Positions 18,152 to 26,590 of a DNA stretch of 64,000 nucleotides are shown here, piece by piece (within the stretch, counting starts at the first letter, position 1; every line of letters begins with the position of its first letter). The DNA comes from a bacterium. Lineage in GTDB: Bacteria > Bacteroidota > Ignavibacteria > Kapaibacteriales > UBA2268. The stretch lies in assembly GCA_030431515.1 (NCBI GenBank), contig JAUIIX010000003.1:62001-126000 (forward strand). Reading direction: 5' to 3'. Made by a program: the position numbers and the translations under genes. The notes under the pieces are model-generated. The model searched no databases and had not been told where the DNA came from. It saw nothing but the letters and a program-made list of their open reading frames with translations.

Positions 18152-20011
18152 TTACCCTTTCTTTTTGAAAAAAGATTTTACAAAAATATCAAAATCTAAG
18201 GTCAAAGAATAATTATTTATATAATATTTATTTAACTCATCTATGTCGTTTTCTAAACTTGTTGAATTTAAAGCAACTAAGCTATACAATCCTTCCTTGT
18301 AGTTGAAATGTTTTTTACCTTTATAAATTCCTATCAATGTTTTTTTTCCAATTAGAACTTGAAAAATATTTTTGATTGATGCTTTTTTGAACAATAAAAA
18401 TAATAAAGCGACCGATAATAATAGCAAAGATACAAAAATATCTAATATTCTTTTAATAAATTTTACTCTTAGTAAATCCAAATCTGATTTCTTGAAAATA
18501 ATATCACTATTTAACGTCTTAGAAATACTGAATTTGAATATAAAATCTTGATAATCATTTATCTGAATTAATGAGTTAATATTTTCTTGATATTCTTTTA
18601 AATTATGTTTCAAATCTAAAATATCAGAATTATCACAGACTAAAATTTCATATTGACTATTGCTATTTTTCACAACATTAAATAAATCATTTTCATTTGA
18701 TATTGTGCTATATGGGATCTTATTAATTTTGAAATACTCAACTATCTTTTCACTAAGTTCGTTATTTCCGACAATTAAGTTTGTAAATTTACTTTTTGAA
18801 TTAGCTCTTGAACTAATAAAACTCCTAATCAAATAGCTTAATGTAATAAATGATGTAGTAGTAATAAATAAAACTATCCTACTTAAGTCAAATCCTCTAA
18901 TTAAGTAAATAAAGAATCCAACACCCATCATCATCATCAGACCAGAGACTATATTTTTTCTAAATCTATAATCTCTTTCAAAGTAATTTCCAGACAAGAA
19001 TTGAGCAATAAGTGCAAAAAACACTAATACTATTGAATATATGTCATAGTTTTCGGCAGGATAGCCAACTGAATAGCCATACCTTAGTTTATTCGCAATT
19101 GGAAATAGTATCAGTACTAATAATATATCTATTGTAATAAAGAGTATATCTCTTCTAAATTTGATTAAATAACTTAATAATTCTCGAACTTTAATACCAG
19201 TTTTAAGAAATGTTAAGAATAAAAACGAAGAACTATAATGTTTTTTTACAAAAATTTGCATTGCATCATAAAAATGCTTCACTTCATTAATATTACTTCT
19301 CTTTGTGCTTTCACCTTTAAAGTGAATTATACTTGTTTCGTGAAAGTAATAAACTTTATATCCTGCTTTTTTTACTTTGTAGCAAAAATCTAAATCTTCA
19401 CCATACATAAAGTATTCTTCATCGAAGCCATTGATTTTATCAATAACATCATTTCTAACAAACATAAACGCACCAATAAGTGCATCTACTTCATAGCTTT
19501 CATCTATGCTTTTATATGTTAAATTATATTCTGAAAATAGTTTAGTATTTGGAAAAATCTTTTGCAATCCAAATAATTTGCAAAATGAATTCCAAGGGGT
19601 AGGGAAGGATCTTCTACAAGGTAATTGAAAAGTATTATCGTGATTTAAAACTTTACAACCAGAAGCACCAATTTCTGGATTACTTTTCATAAAATGATAT
19701 ACTTTATGAAGAGTATCTGCACTAAGAATTGTATCAGGATTTAGTATAAGAACAAATTCGCCAGATGCTTCGGCAAATCCAATATTATTTGCTTTGCTAA
19801 AGCCCAAATTTTCTTTTAATAAAATAAATTTAACATCTTTGTACAATTTAGATAATTCTTCAAATGAATCATCGTGAGAGTTGTTATCAACGACTATTAT
19901 TTCAAAAATTAAATTAGTATCAGAATTATAAATTGAATCTAAGCAATTTCTAAGAAAATCTTTAACATTATAGTTAACGATTACAATTGATATATTAATT
20001 ATATTGGACAA
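18152..20011 (-). CDS. Glycosyltransferase family 2 fused to a membrane domain resembling a degenerate sugar phosphotransferase
   Basis: 619 aa. Residues 1 to about 260 are a rhamnosyltransferase-like GT2 (VNYNVKDFLRNCLDS, VVDNNSHDDS, LILNPDT). About four to five transmembrane helices follow (about 285-400), then a nucleotide-binding-like linker (NLIVGNNELSEKIVEYF). The C-terminal segment, with KRILDIFVSLLLLSVALLF and NYSLTLDFDIFVKSFF near the end, resembles the start and end of WbaP/PglC polyprenyl-phosphate hexose-1-phosphate transferases. The catalytic middle is shortened and the usual RxGxxGK…KFRSM core is not evident. The gene probably acts in cell-surface polysaccharide assembly at the inner membrane. 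It is 2 nt upstream of the DPM-type gene's stop. Confidence 0.8.
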   Translation of the reverse strand: MSNIINISIVIVNYNVKDFLRNCLDSIYNSDTNLIFEIIVVDNNSHDDSFEELSKLYKDVKFILLKENLGFSKANNIGFAEASGEFVLILNPDTILSADTLHKVYHFMKSNPEIGASGCKVLNHDNTFQLPCRRSFPTPWNSFCKLFGLQKIFPNTKLFSEYNLTYKSIDESYEVDALIGAFMFVRNDVIDKINGFDEEYFMYGEDLDFCYKVKKAGYKVYYFHETSIIHFKGESTKRSNINEVKHFYDAMQIFVKKHYSSSFLFLTFLKTGIKVRELLSYLIKFRRDILFITIDILLVLILFPIANKLRYGYSVGYPAENYDIYSIVLVFFALIAQFLSGNYFERDYRFRKNIVSGLMMMMGVGFFIYLIRGFDLSRIVLFITTTSFITLSYLIRSFISSRANSKSKFTNLIVGNNELSEKIVEYFKINKIPYSTISNENDLFNVVKNSNSQYEILVCDNSDILDLKHNLKEYQENINSLIQINDYQDFIFKFSISKTLNSDIIFKKSDLDLLRVKFIKRILDIFVSLLLLSVALLFLLFKKASIKNIFQVLIGKKTLIGIYKGKKHFNYKEGLYSLVALNSTSLENDIDELNKYYINNYSLTLDFDIFVKSFFKKKG

Positions 20012-20013
20012 TA

Positions 20014-20730
20014 TTATTTAGTTTTTAATTTAACTAAACCAAGTTTTAATTTCCAAACCATAAATACAGCTTCCCAAATGATTGATTTATTCATTTTAGA
20101 AACACCTTCAATTCTATCCACAAAAATAATAGGAATTTCTTTAATTCTACCACCTAATTTCCAAATTCGATAAGTCATCTCAATTTGAAAGCCATAACCA
20201 TTTGTTTTAACAGAGGAAAGGTCTATTTTAGATAACAAGGTGGCTCTAAAACATTTAAAGCCACCAGTTGCATCTTTGATTTTCATACCAGTTACAAAGC
20301 GAGTGTACATATTAGCAAAATAACTAAGAAGTAATCTTTTAAGAGGCCAATTAATAACATTTACACCCTTGATATATCTCGAACCAAGAACTAAATCATT
20401 ATCTTTGATAGCTTCTAAAAAATTAGGAATCTCAATTGGATCGTGTGAAAAATCTGCATCCATTTCAAAGATATAGTCAAAACCTTTTTCCAAACTATAT
20501 TCAAAACCTTTGCAATAGGCAGTTCCTAATCCAAGTTTTCCTTCACGTTCAATTAAATGAATACGTGAATCATCTTTCATTTTATTTTTGACTAATTGTC
20601 CTGTTCCATCAGGAGAATTGTCATCTACTACTAATATATCTATCTCTTCTACAATAGAATGAATCTTATCAATAATTTTAATGATATTCTCTTTCTCATT
20701 GTAAGTTGGTATTACTATAATCGACTTCAT
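20014..20730 (-). CDS. Polyprenol-phosphate glycosyltransferase (DPM1-like GT2)
   Basis: 238 aa soluble GT-A enzyme of the dolichyl-phosphate mannose synthase type. It has IVIPTYNEKENI at the start, VDDNSPDGTG, the metal-binding EMDADFSHDP, and DATGGFKCFR / GYGFQIEMTYR. It transfers a hexose from a nucleotide sugar onto polyprenyl phosphate at the inner leaflet. There is no C-terminal membrane domain, as in the short DPM class. It lies in the serA operon, 7 nt after serA. Confidence 0.9.
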   Translation of the reverse strand: MKSIIVIPTYNEKENIIKIIDKIHSIVEEIDILVVDDNSPDGTGQLVKNKMKDDSRIHLIEREGKLGLGTAYCKGFEYSLEKGFDYIFEMDADFSHDPIEIPNFLEAIKDNDLVLGSRYIKGVNVINWPLKRLLLSYFANMYTRFVTGMKIKDATGGFKCFRATLLSKIDLSSVKTNGYGFQIEMTYRIWKLGGRIKEIPIIFVDRIEGVSKMNKSIIWEAVFMVWKLKLGLVKLKTK

Positions 20731-20737
20731 TAATTAA

Positions 20738-21640
20738 CTATTTTAAAGCATTTATAACATTTTCAGCAATTTCTGTACTAACTCTTAATTGAGCTTCTTC
20801 TGTAGAAGCACCAATATGAGGAGTTATACTTACGTTTGGATGAGCAATAAGTTCTGCTTGAACTTCAGTTACAGGTTCATTTGCAAAAACATCAATACCT
20901 GCACCAGCAACTTTACCTGAATTTAATGCAGAAAGTAATGCTTTCTCATCAACAACTCCACCTCTGGCACAATTAATTAAAATCACACCATCTTTCATCT
21001 TTTTAAATTCATTTTCACCTAAAACAGCACCTTTTTCTTTATCAAGAGGAAGGTGTAATGAAATCACATCAGACTTACTCAGTAAATCATCAAGTGATAC
21101 CATTTCAACACCTATATCATTACTTTTTGGAGAGCGGTTAAAAGCAATAACATTCATCATTAATCCTTTTGCTCTTTTTGCTGTTTCCATACCAATAGTA
21201 CCAAAACCAATAACACCAAAAGTTTTTCCAGTTGCTTCTCTTCCACCTGCAAATTCTTTTTTAGGCCATTCGCCATTTTTCATTTTTGTAGTACTTACAT
21301 TTAAAAATCTATTTAAAGCAAATAAATGCCCGATTGCTAATTCTGCAACAGAAATTGAAGACGCTGCAGGAGTGTTAACAACTTTTAGTCCTTTATCACG
21401 TGCATACTGAACATCAATATTGTCCATTCCTACGCCACTACGTGCTATCACTTTTAAGTTAGAAGCATCAATTAAGTCTTTTCTTACTTGAGTGGCAGAT
21501 CTAACTATTATAGCATCATACCCACCAATTTTACTAAGTAATTCATTTTGAGGAATATGTATGTTATCTACTTGAAATCCAGCATTAACTAAAACTGCTT
21601 CCCCTTCAGGAGCAATACCATCATTTATTAATATTTTCAT
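20738..21640 (-). CDS. serA: D-3-phosphoglycerate dehydrogenase, short form without ACT domain
   Basis: 300 aa D-isomer-specific 2-hydroxyacid dehydrogenase. The NAD-binding loop is GFGTIGMETAKR. Catalytic-site segments are ARSGVGMDNID, INCARGGVVDE, DVFANEPV and the His in PHIGASTEEAQ. It catalyses the first committed step of serine synthesis. The protein stops after the NAD and substrate domains, so it lacks the regulatory ACT/ASB domains and would not be feedback-inhibited in that way. It is the first gene of a minus operon and is divergent from the TPR gene at 21761. Confidence 0.9.
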   Translation of the reverse strand: MKILINDGIAPEGEAVLVNAGFQVDNIHIPQNELLSKIGGYDAIIVRSATQVRKDLIDASNLKVIARSGVGMDNIDVQYARDKGLKVVNTPAASSISVAELAIGHLFALNRFLNVSTTKMKNGEWPKKEFAGGREATGKTFGVIGFGTIGMETAKRAKGLMMNVIAFNRSPKSNDIGVEMVSLDDLLSKSDVISLHLPLDKEKGAVLGENEFKKMKDGVILINCARGGVVDEKALLSALNSGKVAGAGIDVFANEPVTEVQAELIAHPNVSITPHIGASTEEAQLRVSTEIAENVINALK

Positions 21641-21671
21641 AAATAAACCTTATATTGTTTTTTTTAATTAA

Positions 21672-21679
21672 CAAATTTA
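21672..21679 (-). promoter_or_regulatory. TAAATTTG -7 element for the serA operon
   Basis: Minus-strand TAAATTTG lies 31 nt before the serA ATG. It fits TAnnTTTG; no -33 was found. Confidence 0.35.
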
Positions 21680-21760
21680 AAAAAATTATATCTTAAAAGT
21701 AAATCGTTTTTGAAAATTATTCGTAATAATAGAAGATATTCTTAATTATTTGGGAAAAAA

Positions 21761-22819
21761 ATGAAATTAGTACTATTTATTATCACTTTATTTAGTTTTT
21801 CTTTGTCATATTCACAACAGGACGAAGAGTATTACAAAACGGCTATGGAGATAATTAAAAACCGTGAATTTGAAAAAGCTCATCAATATTTAGATTCTAT
21901 TCATAATTTAACTAACAATGATGTTTTCATCTATGAAAGGGCTGTTGTTTATTACAGACAGAAAATGTTTAGAGAAGCAATTGAAATACTTGAAAAGTTA
22001 GTTGTTAAAGAAGATGCTAAAATGGAATATTATCAACTATTAGGTTCTTGTTATGACTTTGAAGCTGAAAAAAAGAAATCTGTAAATGTTTTATCTGAAG
22101 GTTTATTCAAATTCCCTGATAAAGGTAATCTTTATTATGAACTTGGTGTTACTAAACTTGGTATGCAAGAAAGACAAGATGCTGCTGATTTGTGGGAAAA
22201 AGGTATTTATGTTGACCCACTTTATGACAGGAACTATTATCAATTAGTTAAATTCTATAGAAATACTGAGTTTAAAATAGTAGCACTGTTGTATGGTGAA
22301 ATTTTTATTAATATTGCTATTGATGACGCTAAAAAACAAGAAGTAAGTGGAATAATATTTGATATATATAAATCAGCTTTTGAAGAATATAAATTATCTC
22401 AAAAGCTTGATTTATCTAAATACTCAAAGGACTTTACAATAGAAGAAGCAGTGGCATTTCCTTTTATTTATAAATTCCAAGAAATATCAAATGTAGCTAT
22501 TCAAAAAATTGATTTAACTGGTGATATAACTATTAAGATGATTAGTGATTTTAGGAAAGAATTTCTTTCTCTTTGGTTAGAGCAAAAAAATGATATTTTC
22601 TTTTCAAATACGGTGTTTGATTATCAAAAAACGATAGAAAGTATTAATTATTTTGAAGCATATAATTATTTGCTATTCAGTGCTGGCAATATAGATGAAA
22701 TTAAAATGTATGCTCAAACTAATCGACAAAACATTATTGATATTGTTAATTGGCAAAACAATAATAGAATTGAAATAACTGAAGATAATAAATATTTTTC
22801 TCAAAAGTATAGACCTTAA
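21761..22819 (+). CDS. Periplasmic TPR-repeat protein
   Basis: 352 aa with a cleavable signal peptide (MKLVLFIITLFSFSLSYSQ). At least three TPR units cover residues about 25-190, for example FEKAHQYLDSIHNL, YERAVVYYRQKMFREAIEIL and YYQLLGSCYDFEAEKK. The C-terminal part is helical without a named motif. It is probably a scaffold in the periplasm. It begins a plus-strand run and ends one base before the helicase start. Confidence 0.8.
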   Translation: MKLVLFIITLFSFSLSYSQQDEEYYKTAMEIIKNREFEKAHQYLDSIHNLTNNDVFIYERAVVYYRQKMFREAIEILEKLVVKEDAKMEYYQLLGSCYDFEAEKKKSVNVLSEGLFKFPDKGNLYYELGVTKLGMQERQDAADLWEKGIYVDPLYDRNYYQLVKFYRNTEFKIVALLYGEIFINIAIDDAKKQEVSGIIFDIYKSAFEEYKLSQKLDLSKYSKDFTIEEAVAFPFIYKFQEISNVAIQKIDLTGDITIKMISDFRKEFLSLWLEQKNDIFFSNTVFDYQKTIESINYFEAYNYLLFSAGNIDEIKMYAQTNRQNIIDIVNWQNNNRIEITEDNKYFSQKYRP

Positions 22820-22820
22820 C

Positions 22821-24800
22821 TTGAAAAAATTTGTATTAAAAAAACAAGATACATCAAAGAAAAATTATTTAATTGACTATAAAGAAAACTTAAATGACAG
22901 TCAATACGATGCAGTTATGCACAATAAAGGAGCTGCAATTGTAATTGCAGGAGCTGGAACTGGTAAAACCCGTGTTATTGTCTATAGAGTCGCACATCTA
23001 ATTGAAGATGGAGTTGACCCAAATAAATTATTACTTCTTACATTCACTCGTAAAGCTTCTGAAGAAATGAAACGCAGAGCATCTAATTTACTTGACGGTA
23101 GATGTTCAAGAATTATTTCAGGTACTTATCATTCTTTCGCACTTTCTATGCTTAAGAAGTATGGCAACTTACTTAAATTAGACTCTTTCAATATCCTTGA
23201 TTCTGGTGACGCAGAAGATACAATTAATTTAATAAGAACAAATTACTTAGCAAATAAGAAATTCAAGACAAAGAGATTTCCTCAAAAATCAGTTATTTCT
23301 AAAGTAATCTCTATGTCTATAAATAAGCAAGAAAGTATATCCGATATTATTATGGATTCTTATTCATACTTTGTTGATGAGATTTCTGATATTGAAGAAA
23401 TTTACAATCAATATAAAGTATTCAAAAAAAATGCTCAACTAATTGACTATGATGATTTACTTCTATTTTTACATCAAATATTAAAATCTTATCCAGAAAC
23501 AAGAAAAGAAATTGTAAATAGTATAGACTATATAATGATTGACGAATATCAAGATTCTAACCGTCTTCAACACGAAATAGTATTAATGTTGTGCAATGAA
23601 AAATCTAATGTGATGGTAGTGGGCGATGACGCACAATCAATCTATTCATTCCGTGGTGCAGAATATCAAAATATCATATTTTTTCCTAAAAGTTTTTCAG
23701 ATTGTAAAATCTATAAGATAGAAGAAAATTATCGAAGCACTAATCAAATATTAAATTTCACTAATGATGTTATTAATAAATCTACTTTTTCATATAAGAA
23801 GTCTTTATTTTCAAATAAAGAAGATGGTGAGAAACCAATAGTATTATCTACTAAAAATGAAAGAGAACAATCTTTATTTATAGTTCAGCATTTACTCGAA
23901 GAACGTGAACAAGGCACAAGTTTAAACGATTGTGCAATATTATTTCGTTCTAATTTTCATTCTTTTGATTTAGAGATTGAATTAAACAAAGCAAACATTC
24001 CTTATAAGAAATTTGGTGGATTGAAGTTTATTGAATCAGCCCATATAAAAGATTTACTTTCATATTTAAAAGTCATTTATAATGAAAAAGATGTGATTGC
24101 TATTTCGAGAATATTGAAATTAATAAAAGGTGTTGGTAATTCTACAATTAATAAAATCACTAATGAAATAACAAACAATTCATTAAATATTGAAGAATTT
24201 ATTGAGAATAATAAGCGACTAAAATCTAAAGAAGATATACTGATTCTATTTGGTTTTTTGAAACAAATAAGAGAAAATAACGAATTAGATTTAGTAACAA
24301 TACTAAATAAAGTTACAGATTATTACACTCCAATTTTAGAAGAAAGTTACGATAACGAACTAAAACGTAAACAAGACTTACAGACAATAACTCAAATAGC
24401 AGAGAGATACAAAAACATAGATACATTTTTAAGTGACTTATCAATCGACCCAGCAATTGCATCTGTAGAAGATATAGAAGCAGAAAATGACGAAGATGAA
24501 TTTCTAACTTTAACTACAATTCACTCGGCTAAAGGATTAGAATGGAAAAAAGTTATTCTGATTTGGGCTTTAGATGGAAAATTCCCATCTTCCAAATCTG
24601 CAAATAAAACTGAAGATATTGAAGAAGAAAGAAGATTATTTTATGTAGCAACAACAAGAGCAAAAGATAGTTTGTTGATTACATATCCAACTAATATATA
24701 TGATAGAGAGTCTGGCTATGTCTTATCAAAACATTCTCGTTTTATAGACGATGCTGATGAAGACTCCTACGAAACTTATACTTTAATTGAGGAAGAATGA
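22821..24800 (+). CDS. UvrD/Rep-family superfamily 1A DNA helicase
   Basis: 659 aa beginning with TTG; no ATG is in frame before motif Q (LNDSQYDAV). Helicase motifs in order: I AGAGTGKTR, Ia LTFTRKASEEM, II IDEYQDSN, III QSIYSFRGA, IV region VEEN-like EENYRST, V TIHSAKGLEWKKV and VI VATTRAKDS. It unwinds DNA 3' to 5' in repair or replication restart. The protein is slightly shorter than E. coli UvrD/Rep (about 670-720 aa). The stop overlaps the next gene's ATG by four bases (ATGA). Confidence 0.93.
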   Translation: MKKFVLKKQDTSKKNYLIDYKENLNDSQYDAVMHNKGAAIVIAGAGTGKTRVIVYRVAHLIEDGVDPNKLLLLTFTRKASEEMKRRASNLLDGRCSRIISGTYHSFALSMLKKYGNLLKLDSFNILDSGDAEDTINLIRTNYLANKKFKTKRFPQKSVISKVISMSINKQESISDIIMDSYSYFVDEISDIEEIYNQYKVFKKNAQLIDYDDLLLFLHQILKSYPETRKEIVNSIDYIMIDEYQDSNRLQHEIVLMLCNEKSNVMVVGDDAQSIYSFRGAEYQNIIFFPKSFSDCKIYKIEENYRSTNQILNFTNDVINKSTFSYKKSLFSNKEDGEKPIVLSTKNEREQSLFIVQHLLEEREQGTSLNDCAILFRSNFHSFDLEIELNKANIPYKKFGGLKFIESAHIKDLLSYLKVIYNEKDVIAISRILKLIKGVGNSTINKITNEITNNSLNIEEFIENNKRLKSKEDILILFGFLKQIRENNELDLVTILNKVTDYYTPILEESYDNELKRKQDLQTITQIAERYKNIDTFLSDLSIDPAIASVEDIEAENDEDEFLTLTTIHSAKGLEWKKVILIWALDGKFPSSKSANKTEDIEEERRLFYVATTRAKDSLLITYPTNIYDRESGYVLSKHSRFIDDADEDSYETYTLIEEE

Positions 24801-25978
24801 AGAAAATATTATTTTTAACTCCCAGAATGCCTTTCCCCTTGATTGGTGGAGATAGAATAAAACCTTATAATTTACTAAAACATCTTGCAAAAGATAATAT
24901 GGTTCATCTTGTTACCCTATACCAAGGGAATGATAATATAGATGAATTAGTGGCTGAATTAAAAAAAATTAATGTAGAAGTTACTGTTATTAAACTTAAT
25001 CCATTTTTAAAATCGATTTATATTTTGCTGAATATTTTATCATCTAAACCCTTAGAGATTTTATATTATTATGACTCTAAGTTTCAGAGAATAGTAGATA
25101 AAATGATAGAAAAAAATAATTACGATATATCTTTTGCTTTCTTTATGAGAACGGCAGAATATTTGAAAAACAAGAGTTTACCTAAAGTATTAATTGCTGA
25201 AGATTGTAGAACTATTTATCAAGAAAGGTCATACAAGGAAAGTAATTCCCTTCCACAAAAATTTATTAGATGGTGGGATTATAGAAAATTAAAGAATTAT
25301 GAACCTAAAATAATGGAAAAGTTTGATTTAGTAACATTAGTGTCAGAATTTGATGTGAGTGAGATACAAAGAATATCACCAAAATCTAATGTTGGACTTT
25401 TAACTAATGGAACAGAAATAGCAAAATACAAACCATTAGACAATATTGAAAAAAAAGGATTATTATTTTTAGGTAAACTTGATATTTGGGCTAATCAAAT
25501 GATGATTCAGAAAATAGTAAAAAATATTTTACCTGATATTATCAAAGAGTTTCCAGATACTATTTTCTCTATAGTAGGTGCGAATCCACCTAAAAGCATA
25601 TCTAAATTAGAATCTAAAAATATTAAGATTTATCCAAATGTACCAGAAGCTATACCTTATTATCAAGAAAATTTGATATTCATTCATCCACACTCGGGTG
25701 CAACAGGAATTCAAAATAAAGTGCTTGAAGCAATGTCAACAGCAATGGCTGTAGTAACTACAAAAACAGGTAATCAAGGGATAAATGCAATTGACGGTAA
25801 AGATATGATGATTGCTAATGATCTAAATGATTTCAAAAAAATAACTTTGGACTTACTCAGAAATAAAGATAAGGCTATTAATATAGGAGTAAATGCTCGA
25901 AATCATATAATAGCAACACATTCATGGGAAAGTATATTTGTAGAATTAGATAAAATTATAGATAAATATGCAAAATAA
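24797..25978 (+). CDS. Glycosyltransferase family 4, sugar transferase
   Basis: 393 aa GT-B enzyme. The N-terminal LFLTPRMPFPLIGGDRIKPYN segment is typical of the TIGR03087-like group of exopolysaccharide sugar transferases. C-terminal GLLFLGKLDIWANQ and the GATGIQNKVLEAMSTAMAVVTT segment form the nucleotide-sugar site. It acts on surface glycans at the cytoplasmic face. It overlaps the helicase by 4 nt and the HAD gene by 11 nt, so the operon is tightly packed. Confidence 0.87.
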   Translation: MKKILFLTPRMPFPLIGGDRIKPYNLLKHLAKDNMVHLVTLYQGNDNIDELVAELKKINVEVTVIKLNPFLKSIYILLNILSSKPLEILYYYDSKFQRIVDKMIEKNNYDISFAFFMRTAEYLKNKSLPKVLIAEDCRTIYQERSYKESNSLPQKFIRWWDYRKLKNYEPKIMEKFDLVTLVSEFDVSEIQRISPKSNVGLLTNGTEIAKYKPLDNIEKKGLLFLGKLDIWANQMMIQKIVKNILPDIIKEFPDTIFSIVGANPPKSISKLESKNIKIYPNVPEAIPYYQENLIFIHPHSGATGIQNKVLEAMSTAMAVVTTKTGNQGINAIDGKDMMIANDLNDFKKITLDLLRNKDKAINIGVNARNHIIATHSWESIFVELDKIIDKYAK

Positions 25979-26498
25979 GAAATGTGTTTTTTTTGATAGA
26001 GATGGAGTAATTAATAAAAGAATTATTGATTCATACGTTACTAAGCAATCAGAATTTGAAATTAATTTAGATATTCTTCCTATTCTAAAATTTTGTGATG
26101 ATAATAATTTCTTGAAAATAATTATTACAAATCAACAGGGAATAGGTAAATCGATGATGAATGAAATGGATTTAGAAAGTGTACATAACTTTATGAATAA
26201 TATTTTGCTTGAAAATCAAATATCAACATTTGATGATATTTATTTCGCTTCTGAATTAAAAAATACAGAACCATTTAGAAGAAAACCTTCTCCCAAAATG
26301 CTACTCGAGGCGATGAAAAAGTATGACTTACAAAAGCAAGATTGTATTTTAATAGGTGATAGTAAAAGCGATATAGATTCGGCAGTTAATGCAGATATTA
26401 TGTCAATATTTTATTCAATTATTGAATATGAAGAAGCAAATTTTTCATCGCAAAATACTGAAGAAATCCTCACTTACTTAACTACTAATTTTATATAA
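25968..26498 (+). CDS. HAD-IIIA phosphatase, GmhB/histidinol-phosphatase-like
   Basis: 176 aa. The nucleophile motif is FFDRDGVINKR (Asp10, Asp12), motif II is ITNQQGIGKSMM, the Lys is in RRKPSPKM, and the acids are in IGDSKSDIDSA. These are the signatures of D,D-heptose 1,7-bisphosphate phosphatase. The zinc loop cysteines that precede RKP in canonical GmhB are missing here (KNTEPFRRKP), so the substrate may be another sugar or amino-alcohol phosphate. It overlaps the GT4 gene by 11 nt and ends the operon. Confidence 0.8.
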   Translation: MQNKKCVFFDRDGVINKRIIDSYVTKQSEFEINLDILPILKFCDDNNFLKIIITNQQGIGKSMMNEMDLESVHNFMNNILLENQISTFDDIYFASELKNTEPFRRKPSPKMLLEAMKKYDLQKQDCILIGDSKSDIDSAVNADIMSIFYSIIEYEEANFSSQNTEEILTYLTTNFI

Positions 26499-26578
26499 AA
26501 TTTAATTAAGAGTTATTAGTATTAAAACACACATATAGACAAAATTAAGTTACTTTAGAAATAAGACTAAATTAATCT

Positions 26579-26586
26579 TAATTTTG
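26579..26586 (+). promoter_or_regulatory. TAATTTTG -7 element for the FecA-like receptor, leaderless geometry
   Basis: TAATTTTG ends only 4 nt before the ATG at 26591. Transcription would start at or next to the A of the ATG, suggesting a leaderless mRNA. Confidence 0.55.
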
Positions 26587-26590
26587 AATT

